Numbered from the stretch's first letter, positions 25,769 to 35,479 are shown. The stretch: 64,000 nucleotides of DNA from Chromobacterium haemolyticum (GCF_002081825.1 NZ_MUKU01000020.1:30504-94503); one strand, 5' to 3'. Notes: generated by a model from the letters alone, not told the origin. Numbers and translations are program-made.

Positions 25769-25802
25769 GCCTTTTTATTGGATTGGGGTGAGGGAACCCA
25801 AT
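25769..25802 (-). promoter_or_regulatory. Probable preQ1-I riboswitch in the yhhQ leader
   Basis: Minus-strand RNA reads ATTGGG, loop TTCCCTCAC, CCCAAT, then CCAATAAAAAGG. A 6-bp stem, a C-rich loop ending with an unpaired C just before the 3' strand (the preQ1-pairing base in known class I aptamers), and an A-rich tail ending in AAGG that can pair with the loop as P2 fit the class I H-type pseudoknot. The AAGG is also the ribosome binding site, eight bases from the ATG, so ligand binding should block translation. Confidence 0.72.
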
Positions 25803-25929
25803 GCAGATTCGGTTGGCCCTGTCCGGCGAGGCGGATCAGGGCAAGGGCCGAAATAATACTCGCCCTTGCCTAGCTTGGCAAAGGTATTTGGTATTGCGAA
25901 TCAGTCGCTTGAGCGTGAAAGGAGAGGGT

Positions 25930-26916
25930 ATGTTGGCAGTTGTGCAGTCGGCTCCGGGCGGAGTCGACACCCTGCGGTTGGATGAGATCGCGGCGCCGGT
26001 TCGCGGCGCCGGGCAGTTGCTGCTCCGGGTGATGGCGGCGGGCATCAACCGCGCCGATCTGGCGCAACGCGCCGGGCACTATCCGCCGCCGCCGGGCGCT
26101 AGCCCGATTCTGGGTTTGGAAGTGGCGGGCGTGGTGGAGGAGGCGGACGCGGATTCGCGCTTTAAGCCCGGCGACGCGGTGTTCGGCCTGATTGGCGGTG
26201 GTGGCTATGCCGAATACGCGCTGCTGGACGAGGCACTGGCCATCGCCAAGCCGGACTGGCTGTCCTGGGTGGAGGCGGCCAGCCTGCCCGAGGCCTGGAT
26301 GACGGCCTGGTTCAATCTGGTGGAAAAAGCGGGCTTGCAGGCCGGCGAGACCGTGCTGGTGCACGCTGGCGCCAGCGGCGTGGGCGCGGCGGCGATCCAA
26401 CTGGCCGGCTTGTTGGGCGCGCAGGCCTTCGCCAGCGTGGGCAGCGAGGAGAAGGCGGCGTTTTGCCGCGAGCTGGGCGCGGCCCAGGTGTTCAACTACC
26501 GGCAGACAGCGGCCTTCGGCGCCGTGGTCAAGGGCTGGGGCGGCGCCGATGTGGTACTGGACCCGGTGGGCGCCAGCTATCTGAACGACAATCTGGCGGC
26601 CTTGAAGCCGGATGGGCGGCTGGTCAATATCGGTCTGCTCGGCGGGGCCAGGGCGGAGTTGAACCTGGGCGCGCTGCTGATGAAGCGCATCGCCTTGATC
26701 GGTTCCACGCTGCGGCCGCAGCCGCTGGAGGTGAAGGCGCGCTTGGCGCGGGCTTTGGAAACCCGGATCTTGCCGGCGCTCGAGCAGGGCCGCTTGCGTG
26801 TGACGCTGGATTCCAGCTACCCCTTGGCTCAGGTGGGCGACGCGCACGCCTATGTCGAGGCCAATCGCAATCTAGGCAAGGTGGTGTTGACCTTGTTTCC
26901 GGTGTTGGCGGGCTGA
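25930..26916 (+). CDS. NAD(P)H:quinone oxidoreductase, MDR superfamily (PIG3-like)
   Basis: 328 aa from ATG 25930, preceded by GGAGAGG. An N-terminal GroES-like domain (NRADLAQRAGHYPPPPGASP) precedes a Rossmann domain with VHAGASGVGAAAIQLA as the dinucleotide motif. No zinc-binding Cys/His set is visible, so it belongs to the quinone oxidoreductase/PIG3 branch of medium-chain dehydrogenases. It reduces quinones or other electrophiles with NADPH. It is divergent from yhhQ, and its TGA stop abuts repeat R4. Confidence 0.93.
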   Translation: MLAVVQSAPGGVDTLRLDEIAAPVRGAGQLLLRVMAAGINRADLAQRAGHYPPPPGASPILGLEVAGVVEEADADSRFKPGDAVFGLIGGGGYAEYALLDEALAIAKPDWLSWVEAASLPEAWMTAWFNLVEKAGLQAGETVLVHAGASGVGAAAIQLAGLLGAQAFASVGSEEKAAFCRELGAAQVFNYRQTAAFGAVVKGWGGADVVLDPVGASYLNDNLAALKPDGRLVNIGLLGGARAELNLGALLMKRIALIGSTLRPQPLEVKARLARALETRILPALEQGRLRVTLDSSYPLAQVGDAHAYVEANRNLGKVVLTLFPVLAG

Positions 26917-27059
26917 GAGCCTGTTTACGATCTGCTGCCCGTTGTGAGACGCGACATGGCGAGTACCGCTTCGAAATGCTCATGTACCGCATGACCATTC
27001 CGCTTTCTCTGTGGTTTTCGCCTTGTCTCGCCTTGGCTCGTGAGATCGTGAACAGACTC
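26917..27059 (+). repeat. Dispersed foldback element R4
   Basis: Starts flush with the TGA of the oxidoreductase gene (CTGA then GAGCCTGTTTACGATCTGC) and ends AGATCGTGAACAGACTC then CTAA. The two ends still pair with one wobble position. The core differs from the others (GTACCGCATGACCATTCC), so the central palindrome is partly lost. Confidence 0.9.
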
Positions 27060-27065
27060 TAATAA

Positions 27066-27093
27066 ACAAAAAAGCGCGCCCGAATGGGCGCGC
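27066..27093 (-). terminator. Rho-independent terminator after the 27114-28421 gene
   Basis: GCGCGCCC and GGGCGCGC pair around GAAT; on the minus strand TTTTTTG follows. Confidence 0.85.
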
Positions 27094-27113
27094 CGCTTTG
27101 TATCGGAGGGGGG

Positions 27114-28421
27114 TTAAGCGTGCATCCGGTTCAACTGGCGCGCGATGATGTCATGGTTCAGCCACAGCACCGGGCCGGCGGGCGCGGCGGCTTCGTGGAA
27201 CATCAGCGGGCCGGTGGCGTCGATCACCAAGCTGCTCAGATGGTCGGTGATCAGCGCCTTCTTGTCCTGGTGCAGGTCCACGATGGCGTCGGACGTGCCT
27301 ATCATTACCTCGGCCAGTTCCGGGCTGTTCGGCATCGGCCAGGCTTCGAAGTTGCGGAAGCCGCGCATCACCTCGCCGCTATTGAGTGCGTCAATTTTTT
27401 CCAGTACTTCTTCCAGCGTGCGGCCGTCCTGCAGCAGCGCGGCGCAGGCCTGCCATTGGGCGTCGGCCCAGGCGCCGCCGTCTTCGCGTTTCAACGCGCG
27501 CAGCAGCGCCAGCAGTGGCAGCTCCACGCCGACAAAGATGTCCGAGGAGTTGGTGCGGATTTCCGGGCAGTTGAACACCGTGGCCTTGACGCCCTGTTCC
27601 CAGGCGGCGCGGGCGACGTTTTCCAGCCGCATCTTGGCGTAGCCCTGGGTGTAGTTGGTGTAGGTCTGCCACTGATAATCCCCGTCGATCAGGATCTCGG
27701 TGCCGTGGTAGCCGTAGGCGGTGTAGCGCACCTGGCCGCCGGCGGCTTCCAGCCGGCCGCGCAGCGCGGCGCTGCCGTCTATCAGGTGCTGGAAGGTGTT
27801 GGCGGTGACTTCGTCGAAGTTTTGCAGGATCAGTTTGCCCAGATCGCTGTCCAGCAGCGCCTGGGTGGACAGAAAACGTTCGCCGCGGCCCTTGTAGACG
27901 CGGTTGGCGATGGCCAGGAAGACCTTGGCCTTGGGAATGCCGCCCGCCATGGTGTGGGCGAAGAACACATTGCGGCCGTCGGCGATCATGCCGTCCAGCT
28001 GAGCCATCGCCTTGGCGACGCCGTCCTTGAAGCGCTGCACGCCGATCTGGCGGCATTGTTCGATGTGTTCCCAGTCCAGCTTGTCGTCCTGCCAGCTTTT
28101 CAGGGTCAGGGTGGCCAGCAGCTCGGTCGGCGTCGGCGAGCCGTCTTGGTCAAAGCCGGCCATCAGCGGCACATTGATCACGCGGCCGCCGAGATTGGCT
28201 TCAGCCGCGGCCAGTTCTTCCTCGTTCAGCGGGCGCAGTTGGTTGTTTTCGTCGCGGCGGCCCACGGTCATGCCGATGATGTCCATGCCGGCCTTGCGCG
28301 CTTCGTTGATCAGGCCATTGGCGTAGCCGCGGCCGAACAGTTCGCCGAACAGGACGAAAACGTCGCCGGGGCGGAACAGGGTGCTTTGCGGAAGTTGTCT
28401 CAGGGCGCTTGTTTGAGCCAT
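27114..28421 (-). CDS. Conserved protein with Rossmann-like N-terminus, possibly FabMG-type enoyl-ACP reductase
   Basis: 435 aa. The start is LPQSTLFRPGDVFVLFGELF with GRGYANGLINEARKAG, a nucleotide-binding-like loop, and later FFAHTMAGGIPKAKVFL, YTAYGYHGTEILIDG and NCPEIRTNSSDIFVGVELPL. From memory a family with this layout, widespread in Neisseria and relatives, carries the database name enoyl-ACP reductase FabMG. I cannot confirm the activity. It is cytoplasmic with no membrane segment, monocistronic, with its own terminator. If the name holds, it would be a triclosan-tolerant route for the last step of fatty acid elongation. Confidence 0.6.
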   Translation of the reverse strand: MAQTSALRQLPQSTLFRPGDVFVLFGELFGRGYANGLINEARKAGMDIIGMTVGRRDENNQLRPLNEEELAAAEANLGGRVINVPLMAGFDQDGSPTPTELLATLTLKSWQDDKLDWEHIEQCRQIGVQRFKDGVAKAMAQLDGMIADGRNVFFAHTMAGGIPKAKVFLAIANRVYKGRGERFLSTQALLDSDLGKLILQNFDEVTANTFQHLIDGSAALRGRLEAAGGQVRYTAYGYHGTEILIDGDYQWQTYTNYTQGYAKMRLENVARAAWEQGVKATVFNCPEIRTNSSDIFVGVELPLLALLRALKREDGGAWADAQWQACAALLQDGRTLEEVLEKIDALNSGEVMRGFRNFEAWPMPNSPELAEVMIGTSDAIVDLHQDKKALITDHLSSLVIDATGPLMFHEAAAPAGPVLWLNHDIIARQLNRMHA

Positions 28422-28540
28422 ATCTTAAATCTTTCTCGATGTGGGCCGGCGCGGCGCGTGATGGCGGGGCCGGTCACTTGAATGCGTTGGAGTGATTGCT
28501 CGGATCGGGAGCATTCTACCCGCGATCCGGTTTTAGGTGT

Positions 28541-29416
28541 TCAGTTGGCCGGCAGCGGCGACAGCGCTTCTATCAGCGCCACTTCCTGCGCATAGCTGAG
28601 CGCCTTCATCTTGGCCAAGAGTTTTTCACCGTCCACTTTCCACTGCTGATCCAGTTCTTCCTCGATGATGCGGGCCTCCACCGCCAGCCACACGCCGCGG
28701 CAGGCCGCGGCGTCGTCGAAGTGCACGCCTTTCAAGACTTGGGCGATCAGGTGCAGTTCCGGGTCGCTGAACTGGCGCGACAGCAGCGCCTGTTCGCGGC
28801 GTACGATCTCGGCGTAGCGATCGCAGATCTGCCGCACCCGCGCGGCGTCGCCGTAGTGGGCGGGCTCGTCGGCCGGAGCGCTCAGCGCGCCGTGCTGGAA
28901 CCAGGCGTCCAAGGCCGGTTTCAGCTGCGGCAGGTCTTCGTGCCAAACGCGGGTCAATTCTTCGCGGAAGCGGGCGTTGTCGGTGAAGGACAGTTCGTCG
29001 AAGGGCATGGCCGGCACCACGCCTTCGTCCAGCGCGCGTTTGCCCACCCATATCCGGCCTTCTTCGTCGCGGCTGACCGCGGCGCGCCAGACCGCCTGCT
29101 CCTCGGTGGCGAGGTTGTCGACGTGGATTTCGACATAGGGCGGGGCTATGTCCTGCTCCTCGTCCTCGGTGACGAAGCGCAGCGTGATGTCGAACAGGCT
29201 GTGCTTGGCGATCTCCAGCAGTTGCAGGCCGTCTTTGTGGCCGGCCAGCAGATAGCGGTTGCCATTGTCGTAGACGGCCACGTCGTCGATGCCAGCGGCC
29301 GGCTTGATCAGCGTGGCGGACAGGGCCTCGGCCAACTGGTTGGCGTCGTTATGCTGGACGGCGTAGCCGGTGCGGTAGGCCTCGTGCTCATGCCATAAGG
29401 CGTTCCAGTCGTACAT
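28541..29416 (-). CDS. Conserved hypothetical protein
   Basis: 291 aa from ATG 29416, divergent from typA with a 139-bp gap. Acidic and soluble, no signal peptide or membrane segment. Distinctive stretches are MYDWNALWHEHEAYRTGY, FRFVTEDEEQDI-like acid-rich sections and AEIVRREQALLSRQFSDPELHLIAQVL. I do not recognise a family. Codon use is like its neighbours, so it is a genuine chromosomal gene. Confidence 0.75.
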   Translation of the reverse strand: MYDWNALWHEHEAYRTGYAVQHNDANQLAEALSATLIKPAAGIDDVAVYDNGNRYLLAGHKDGLQLLEIAKHSLFDITLRFVTEDEEQDIAPPYVEIHVDNLATEEQAVWRAAVSRDEEGRIWVGKRALDEGVVPAMPFDELSFTDNARFREELTRVWHEDLPQLKPALDAWFQHGALSAPADEPAHYGDAARVRQICDRYAEIVRREQALLSRQFSDPELHLIAQVLKGVHFDDAAACRGVWLAVEARIIEEELDQQWKVDGEKLLAKMKALSYAQEVALIEALSPLPAN

Positions 29417-29492
29417 AGCGCGTTTCCTCGTCGAAAATCGGTTTGCCGCGCAGTGTACGCAAAAGCCCAGCGCTTGTCGCCCGCCGGAATTT

Positions 29493-29521
29493 TTGGTATG
29501 GACAGTTTTTTGTGCTATTAT
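29493..29521 (+). promoter_or_regulatory. Sigma-70 promoter of typA, extended -10
   Basis: TTGGTA at 29493-29498 and TATTAT at 29516-29521, 17-nt spacer, with TGC directly before the -10. The ATG lies 34 nt downstream. Confidence 0.7.
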
Positions 29522-29555
29522 CCAGCGATTTTTCTGTATCCATCCTCCTCCAAAA

Positions 29556-31376
29556 ATGACCCGACAAATTCGCAATATCGCCATCATCGCCCACGTCGAC
29601 CATGGCAAGACCACGCTTGTAGACCAACTGCTGCGTCAATCCGGTACCTTCCGCGAGAACCAGCAAGTGGACGAGCGTGTAATGGACAGCAACGATCTTG
29701 AAAAAGAACGCGGCATCACCATTCTGGCCAAAAACACCGCCATCGAATACGAAGGCGTGCACATCAATATCGTCGACACTCCGGGACACGCCGACTTCGG
29801 CGGCGAAGTTGAACGCGTGTTGGGCATGGTGGACGGTGTACTGCTGCTGGTTGACGCCGTAGAAGGCCCGATGCCGCAAACCCGTTTCGTCACCAAGAAA
29901 GCGCTGGCGCTGGGTCTGCGCCCTATCGTGGTGATCAACAAGGTGGATCGTCCGGGCGCGCGTCCGGATTGGGTGGTGGATCAGACTTTCGACCTGTTCG
30001 ACAAGCTGGGCGCGACTGACGAACAGCTGGACTTCCCCATCATCTACGCTTCGGGCCTGAACGGTTTCGCCAAGCTGGAATTGGAAGAAGAGTCCGACAA
30101 TATGCGTCCGCTGTTCAACACCGTGCTCGAGCATGTGCCAACCCCTCCGGGCAACGCCGACGCGCCGTTGCAGCTGCAGATTTCCGCGCTGGACTACTCC
30201 ACTTACACCGGCCGTCTGGGCGTGGGTCGCGTGCTGAACGGCCGCATCAAGCCGGGCCAGCAAGTCGTGGTGATGAACCACGACGATCAAGTGGCTTCCG
30301 GTCGCATCAATCAGGTGCTGGGCTACCAGGGTCTGGACCGCGTGCCGGTGGAAGAAGCCGAGGCGGGCGACATCATCATCATTTCCGGCATCGAAGACAT
30401 CGGCATCGGCGTGACCATCTGTGACAAAGAGCAGCCGGTAGGCCTGCCGATGCTGTCCGTGGACGAGCCGACGCTGACCATGGACTTCATGGTGAACTCC
30501 TCGCCGCTGGCCGGCACCGAAGGCAAGTTCGTGACCTCGCGTCAAATCCGCGACCGTCTGACCAAAGAATTGCTGACCAATGTGGCGCTGCGTGTGGAAG
30601 ACACCGGCGACTCCGACGTGTTCCGCGTGTCCGGTCGCGGTGAATTGCACCTGACCATTCTGCTGGAAAACATGCGTCGCGAAGGCTTTGAAATGGCCGT
30701 GGCCAAGCCGCGCGTGGTGTTCAAGGAGATCGACGGCCAGAAGTGCGAGCCGTACGAAAACCTGACCATCGACCTGGAAGACGATCACCAGGGCGGCGTG
30801 ATGGAAGAAATCGGTCGCCGTCGCGGCGAACTGACCAATATGGAATCCGACGGCAACGGCCGCACCCGTCTGGAATACCATATTCCGGCGCGCGGTCTGA
30901 TCGGCTTCCAGTCCGATTTCATGACCATGACCCGCGGCACCGGCCTGATGAGCCACGTGTTCGACGACTACGCGCCGGTCAAGCCGGATATGCCGGGCCG
31001 TCACAACGGCGTGCTGATCTCGCAAGAGAACGGCGAAGCGGTGGCTTACGCGTTGTGGAAGCTGGAAGATCGCGGCCGCATGTTCGCGGCGCCGGGCGAA
31101 AAGCTGTACGAAGGCATGATCATCGGCATTCACAGCCGCGACAACGATCTGGTGGTGAACCCGGTCAAGGGCAAGCAGCTGACCAACGTTCGCGCCTCCG
31201 GCACCGACGAAGCCGTGCGTTTGACCACCCCGATCAAGCTGACGCTGGAATCCGCGGTGGAGTTCATCGACGACGACGAGCTGGTGGAAATCACGCCGAA
31301 GTCCATCCGCATTCGCAAGCGCTACTTGAACGAATCGGATCGTCGCAAGATGGCCAAGGCCAACGCCGCGTCCTGA
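29556..31376 (+). CDS. typA: Ribosome-associated GTPase TypA/BipA
   Basis: 606 aa from ATG 29556; the longer frame reads back through the promoter. G1 AHVDHGKT at residues 12-19, G3 [16 protein letters not shown] and G4 [10 protein letters not shown] are present, followed by a beta-barrel domain, EF-G-like domains III and V and the family-specific C-terminal domain. It is a translational GTPase that binds 70S ribosomes and assists 50S assembly, notably at low temperature. A strong terminator follows. Confidence 0.98.
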   Translation: MTRQIRNIAIIAHVDHGKTTLVDQLLRQSGTFRENQQVDERVMDSNDLEKERGITILAKNTAIEYEGVHINIVDTPGHADFGGEVERVLGMVDGVLLLVDAVEGPMPQTRFVTKKALALGLRPIVVINKVDRPGARPDWVVDQTFDLFDKLGATDEQLDFPIIYASGLNGFAKLELEEESDNMRPLFNTVLEHVPTPPGNADAPLQLQISALDYSTYTGRLGVGRVLNGRIKPGQQVVVMNHDDQVASGRINQVLGYQGLDRVPVEEAEAGDIIIISGIEDIGIGVTICDKEQPVGLPMLSVDEPTLTMDFMVNSSPLAGTEGKFVTSRQIRDRLTKELLTNVALRVEDTGDSDVFRVSGRGELHLTILLENMRREGFEMAVAKPRVVFKEIDGQKCEPYENLTIDLEDDHQGGVMEEIGRRRGELTNMESDGNGRTRLEYHIPARGLIGFQSDFMTMTRGTGLMSHVFDDYAPVKPDMPGRHNGVLISQENGEAVAYALWKLEDRGRMFAAPGEKLYEGMIIGIHSRDNDLVVNPVKGKQLTNVRASGTDEAVRLTTPIKLTLESAVEFIDDDELVEITPKSIRIRKRYLNESDRRKMAKANAAS

Positions 31377-31392
31377 TTCGCGCCGACCTTGC

Positions 31393-31428
31393 AAAAACCG
31401 CCGTTCCCTTAAGGGGCGGCGGTTTTTT
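31393..31428. terminator. Bidirectional terminator after typA
   Basis: ACCGCCG and CGGCGGT stem with a CCCTTAAGGGG inner part, AAAAA on one side and TTTTTT on the other. It separates typA from the converging nitronate monooxygenase gene. Confidence 0.92.
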
Positions 31429-31434
31429 CATGGT

Positions 31435-32472
31435 TCAACCGTTTAGCGCGTTCAGTTTTCGCCGGCAGTCCTCCGCTTCGGCCAGAATGCGCTCGAACAG
31501 CTCGGCCACGCCGGGCACGTCGTCGATCAGGCCCTGGGCCTGGCCGATCAACTGCACGCCCTTGTCGTGGTCGCCGTCCTCTATCGCCAGCCGGATGGAT
31601 TCGGTGGCGGCGCCGAACTGCGCCAGTTGGCGCAGCGCCTGGGGCTGGCTCAGCAGGCCGCCCAGCACGACTTTGGCGATGGGCATGCCCAGCTTGCGCG
31701 CGGCGGCGCTGGCGCGCCAGGCGGCGGCGAGCAGGCTCAGCGGCTTGCGCGTGGCCTGGCGGGCGGCAGGGCTGTCCATCACCCGGCACCACAGGCCGTC
31801 GAAGTTCTTGGAGTACAAGGTGTCGGCCACGCCACGTTGGCGGATCATCTCCTTGGTGCGCTGGTGCACCGGGCTTTCCTTGCTCATCGCCAGGCGCGTG
31901 CCCATGGCCACGGCGTCGGCGCCCAGCGCCAGCGCGGCAATCAGGCCCTGGCCGTCGACAAAGCCGCCGGCGGCGATGATGGGCAGCGCGCTGGCTTTGC
32001 GGATGGCCGGGATCAGCGTCAGCGAGGTGACGGCGCCGCCGTGGGCGGCGGCCTCGTGGCCGGTGACCAGCAGGGCGTCGGCGCCGGACGCCTCCGCCGA
32101 GCGAGCGTGCTTTTCCGTCACCACGGTGGCGATGGCCTTGCCGCCGTAGGCGTGAGCCCGCTCAATCAGCCAATCGCCCTTGCCTAGCGAAAAATTGATC
32201 ACCGGCACGCGTTCTTCCAGGGCGACCATGGCGTTTTCCTTGGCGCCCGGCATCATCAGCGTGCAGCCGACGCCGAAGGGGCGGTCGCTCAGTTCGCGCA
32301 CGCGGCGGATGGCTTGTCGCGTCAGTTCCGGCGTCAACGGGCCGGTGGCGAGTATGCCCAGGCCGCCGGCGTTGCCGACGGCGGCCACCAGTTCCGGGGT
32401 GGCGATGTAGCTCATGCCGGGGCAGATCAGCGGGCGCTGGATGCCGAGCAGGCGGGTGATAGCGGTTTGCAT
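31435..32472 (-). CDS. Nitronate monooxygenase (2-nitropropane dioxygenase) family
   Basis: 345 aa FMN-dependent TIM-barrel protein. N-terminal TPELVAAVGNAGGLGIL, central VTGHEAAAHGG with the catalytic-type His, then PIIAAGGFVDGQGLIAAL and GADAVAMGTRL, which bind the FMN phosphate. Such enzymes oxidise alkyl nitronates such as propionate 3-nitronate. No neighbour suggests a specific substrate. It converges on typA. Confidence 0.92.
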   Translation of the reverse strand: MQTAITRLLGIQRPLICPGMSYIATPELVAAVGNAGGLGILATGPLTPELTRQAIRRVRELSDRPFGVGCTLMMPGAKENAMVALEERVPVINFSLGKGDWLIERAHAYGGKAIATVVTEKHARSAEASGADALLVTGHEAAAHGGAVTSLTLIPAIRKASALPIIAAGGFVDGQGLIAALALGADAVAMGTRLAMSKESPVHQRTKEMIRQRGVADTLYSKNFDGLWCRVMDSPAARQATRKPLSLLAAAWRASAAARKLGMPIAKVVLGGLLSQPQALRQLAQFGAATESIRLAIEDGDHDKGVQLIGQAQGLIDDVPGVAELFERILAEAEDCRRKLNALNG

Positions 32473-32587
32473 GGGGCGGGGCTCGCTTTACAATGTCTGT
32501 CGGTCGAGGGTTGGCGGGCGCAATGGGTTGGGCCCGGCGCTGTCATTGTTGTCGGCTTTGCCGGAAAATTCAAACGATTGTTTAAAT

Positions 32588-32779
32588 ATGCTGCTGATCG
32601 TGTTGCTGGGCTGGCTTTATGTGGTGCTGATGCTGGCGGTGGCGCAGCACAGCGTGCTGGCTTCGCTGTCCACCTTGTTCTTTTTGGGCGTGTTGCCCAC
32701 CTTCTTTGTGGCGCGGATGACGCGGCGCAAACTGCGCCGTCAGCGTGAAAAAGCGCGCGAGGCGCGCGACGAGACTTGA
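32588..32779 (+). CDS. Small membrane protein of unknown function
   Basis: 63 aa with two hydrophobic segments (LLIVLLGWLYVVLMLAVAQ and STLFFLGVLPTFFVA) and a basic, charged tail (RMTRRKLRRQREKAREARDE). No good ribosome binding site is visible before ATG 32588, so the start is not certain. It is divergent from the nitronate monooxygenase gene and sits 145 bp before rpsB. Confidence 0.6.
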   Translation: MLLIVLLGWLYVVLMLAVAQHSVLASLSTLFFLGVLPTFFVARMTRRKLRRQREKAREARDET

Positions 32780-32804
32780 GTGGATCGCCGTCCGGTGCTA
32801 GAAT
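32776..32804 (+). promoter_or_regulatory. Sigma-70 promoter of rpsB, extended -10
   Basis: TTGAGT at 32776-32781 and TAGAAT at 32799-32804 with 17 nt between, and TGC before the -10. This gives a leader of about 110 nt. Confidence 0.75.
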
Positions 32805-32850
32805 CCCGCGTCCCTTGCCATACCGGCGGGGGAAAATCATCTATTACGCA

Positions 32851-32911
32851 CATCCGCGCCAAAGGGTGCCTCGCTTCGAGGTTGTCTGCGCGGATGGAGG
32901 CTTAACCCTTT
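32851..32911 (+). promoter_or_regulatory. rpsB leader RNA with pseudoknot, candidate S2 autoregulatory site
   Basis: CATCCGCGC (32851-32859) pairs perfectly with GCGCGGATG (32888-32896), enclosing a CCTCG/CGAGG hairpin and a loop AAAGGGT (32861-32867). That loop is complementary to ACCCTTT (32905-32911), directly before TAAGGAG. This is the pseudoknot shape known for the rpsB leader of E. coli and relatives, where S2 represses its own translation. Confidence 0.85.
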
Positions 32912-32924
32912 AAGGAGTTTTTGC

Positions 32925-33653
32925 ATGTCCACCAACGTTACCATGCGTCAAATGCTTGAGGCCGGCGTTCACTTCGGCCACCAAACCCGCTTCTGGAACC
33001 CGAAGATGGCTAAGTACATCTTTGGCAGCCGCAACAAGATTCACATCATCAACCTGGAAAAGACTCTGCCGCTGTTCGTGGATGCCCAGGATTATGTGCG
33101 TCGTCTGGCCGCCAACAAGGGCTCCATCATGTTCGTGGGCACCAAGCGTCAGGCTCGTGAGATCGTACGTGAAGAAGCTGCCCGTTGCGGCATGCCGTTT
33201 GTTGACCACCGCTGGCTGGGCGGCATGCTGACCAACTACAAGACCGTGAAGCAGTCGATCAAGCGTCTTGAAGAGAAGCGCGCCATCCTGGAGTCCGCTG
33301 GCGATACCGGTTACAACAAGAAAGAACTGCTGGACCTGCAACGCGAAGTCGACAAGCTGGAGCGTTCGCTGGGCGGCATCAAGGATATGAAGGGCCTGCC
33401 GGACGCCATCTTCGTTATCGACACTGGCTACCAGAAGGGCACCATCGTCGAAGCCAAGAAACTGGGTATCCCGGTTATCGGTATTGTTGACACCAACAAC
33501 ACCCCGGAAGGCATCGATTACGTGGTCCCGGGCAACGACGACTCCAGCCGCGCCATCCGCCTGTACGCTCGCGGCATGGCCGACGCGGTGCTGGAAGGCC
33601 GCGCCCAGTCTCTGCAGGAGATCGTGGCTGCTGAATCGGCTCAAGCCGAGTAA
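32925..33653 (+). CDS. rpsB: 30S ribosomal protein S2
   Basis: 242 aa from ATG 32925, preceded by TAAGGAG. The conserved sequence [20 protein letters not shown] starts the protein and [20 protein letters not shown] follows. It binds the head-body junction of the small subunit. It is the first gene of the rpsB-tsf unit and probably autoregulated through its leader pseudoknot. The normal start has MSTNVTM in this lineage. Confidence 0.99.
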   Translation: MSTNVTMRQMLEAGVHFGHQTRFWNPKMAKYIFGSRNKIHIINLEKTLPLFVDAQDYVRRLAANKGSIMFVGTKRQAREIVREEAARCGMPFVDHRWLGGMLTNYKTVKQSIKRLEEKRAILESAGDTGYNKKELLDLQREVDKLERSLGGIKDMKGLPDAIFVIDTGYQKGTIVEAKKLGIPVIGIVDTNNTPEGIDYVVPGNDDSSRAIRLYARGMADAVLEGRAQSLQEIVAAESAQAE

Positions 33654-33660
33654 GCAGACG

Positions 33661-33686
33661 AAAAGGGGGCGCAAGCCCCTTTTTTC
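33661..33686 (+). terminator. Attenuator/terminator between rpsB and tsf
   Basis: AAAAGGGGGC, GCAA tetraloop, GCCCC and a run of six T. It likely lowers tsf transcription relative to rpsB. Confidence 0.85.
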
Positions 33687-33723
33687 AGACCCACGTAATC
33701 AAAATCATTCAGGAGTGTGAAGT

Positions 33724-34590
33724 ATGGCGGACATTACCGCAAAAATGGTTTCGGATCTGCGCGCGGCCACCGGCCTCGGCATGATGGAATGCAAAAAAGC
33801 CCTGGTGGAAGCCGAAGGCGACGCGGCCAAGGCTGAAGAAATTTTGCGCATCAAGTCCGGCAACAAAGCTTCCAAAATGGCTGGCCGCGTGGCTGCCGAA
33901 GGCATCATCGGTTCCTTCGTTGAAGGCGGCGTTGGCGCCCTGGTGGAAGTTAACTGCGAAACCGACTTCGTTGCCAAAGACCCGACTTTCCTGGCTCTGG
34001 CCGCGGCTGCCGCCAAGGCTGTCGTGATCGCCAACCCGGCCGACGTGGAAGCGTTGTCCGCCGTGGAAATCGACGGTCAGTCCGTTGAAGACATCCGCAA
34101 GGCCGCCATCGCCAAGCTGGGCGAGAACATGACCATCCGTCGTTTTGTTCGCTACCAGACTGAAGGCGCGATCGCGACCTACCTGCACGGCGCCAAGATC
34201 GGCGTGATCGTCGACTTCGCCGGCGAAGAGCAAGTGGGCAAGGACGTGGCCATGCACATCGCTGCTTCCAAGCCGATCTGCGTGTCCAAGGATCAGGTTC
34301 CGGCCGAAACCCTGGAACAAGAGCGCAAGATCTACACCGCTCAGGCAGCCGAATCCGGCAAGCCGGCCGACATCGTCGCCAAGATGGTGGAAGGCCGCGT
34401 CAACAAGTTCCTGGCCGAAGTGACCCTGATGGGGCAGCCCTTCGTCAAGAACCCGGACGTGACCGTTGAAAAGCTGCTGGCCGAGAAAAAATCCTCCGTC
34501 AAAGCGTTCGCCATGTTCGTAGTGGGCGAAGGCATTGAGAAGAAAGTAGTAGACTACGCCGCTGAAGTGGCCGCAGCCGCCAAGCTGTAA
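33724..34590 (+). CDS. tsf: Elongation factor Ts
   Basis: 288 aa from ATG 33724, with AGGAG upstream. The N-terminal UBA-like region ([20 protein letters not shown]) is followed by the nucleotide-exchange motif [12 protein letters not shown]. It catalyses GDP release from EF-Tu. It lies in the typical place after rpsB, with an attenuator before it and a terminator after it. Confidence 0.99.
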   Translation: MADITAKMVSDLRAATGLGMMECKKALVEAEGDAAKAEEILRIKSGNKASKMAGRVAAEGIIGSFVEGGVGALVEVNCETDFVAKDPTFLALAAAAAKAVVIANPADVEALSAVEIDGQSVEDIRKAAIAKLGENMTIRRFVRYQTEGAIATYLHGAKIGVIVDFAGEEQVGKDVAMHIAASKPICVSKDQVPAETLEQERKIYTAQAAESGKPADIVAKMVEGRVNKFLAEVTLMGQPFVKNPDVTVEKLLAEKKSSVKAFAMFVVGEGIEKKVVDYAAEVAAAAKL

Positions 34591-34614
34591 ACGCCCAGTC
34601 GCGAGACGTATTGA

Positions 34615-34642
34615 CGGCACCCTGCCTGCAGGGTGCCGTTTT
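34615..34642 (+). terminator. Terminator after tsf
   Basis: CGGCACCCTG and CAGGGTGCCG form a 10-bp stem with CCTG loop, then TTTT. Because pyrH follows only 42 bp later, it may allow partial read-through. Confidence 0.85.
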
Positions 34643-34683
34643 GCAAACTGAAAACCGAATATCCAGCCAAACCCGAGGTTACC

Positions 34684-35403
34684 ATGAGCCAAGTCCCTGC
34701 CTATAAACGCATCCTGCTGAAACTGTCCGGCGAGGCCCTGATGGGCGATGACAACTATGGCATCAACCGCACCACGATCGAGCAGATCGTGGGGCAGATC
34801 AAAGAGGTGGTGGAGCTTGGCGTGGAAGTGGGTGTGGTGATCGGCGGCGGCAACATCTTCCGCGGCGTGGCGCCGGCGGCCGCGGGCATGGACCGCGCCA
34901 CCGCGGATTATATGGGCATGATGGCGACGGTGATGAATGCGCTGGCGCTGAAGGACGCGATGACCAAGGCTGGGTTGATCGCGCGCGTGCAGTCGGCGCT
35001 GACCATGCAGCAGATCGCGGAACCTTATGTGCGCGGCAAGGCCATGCAATACCTGGAAGAGGGCAAGGTGGTGATCTTCGCCGCCGGCACCGGCAACCCC
35101 TTCTTCACCACCGATACCGCCGCGGCGCTGCGCGGCATGGAAATGAACGTGGACATCATGCTGAAAGCCACCAAGGTGGACGGCGTGTACACGGACGATC
35201 CGAAAAAGAATCCGGACGCGATACGTTACCAGACCCTGACCTTCGACGAGGCGATCTCGCGCAACCTCAAAGTGATGGATGCCACGGCCTTCGCGCTGTG
35301 CCGCGACCAGAACCTGAACATCAAGGTGTTCAGCATCTTCAAGAGCGGCGCTCTGACCCGGGTCGTGCTTGGCGAAGACGAAGGCACGCTGGTACACTGC
35401 TGA
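34684..35403 (+). CDS. pyrH: UMP kinase
   Basis: 239 aa from ATG 34684. [13 protein letters not shown] with [11 protein letters not shown] are the nucleotide-binding motifs, and [14 protein letters not shown] and [14 protein letters not shown] complete the bacterial hexameric UMP kinase signature. It makes UDP from UMP and ATP; in bacteria it is inhibited by UTP and activated by GTP. It precedes frr, as in most proteobacteria. Confidence 0.99.
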   Translation: MSQVPAYKRILLKLSGEALMGDDNYGINRTTIEQIVGQIKEVVELGVEVGVVIGGGNIFRGVAPAAAGMDRATADYMGMMATVMNALALKDAMTKAGLIARVQSALTMQQIAEPYVRGKAMQYLEEGKVVIFAAGTGNPFFTTDTAAALRGMEMNVDIMLKATKVDGVYTDDPKKNPDAIRYQTLTFDEAISRNLKVMDATAFALCRDQNLNIKVFSIFKSGALTRVVLGEDEGTLVHC

Positions 35404-35479
35404 GTTTGAAAATTGCTGAAGGCGAAAGCGGCAATGGCCGTTTTCGCCTTGTCTTTTTAAGTTTCGATTTGGAGTGGAC

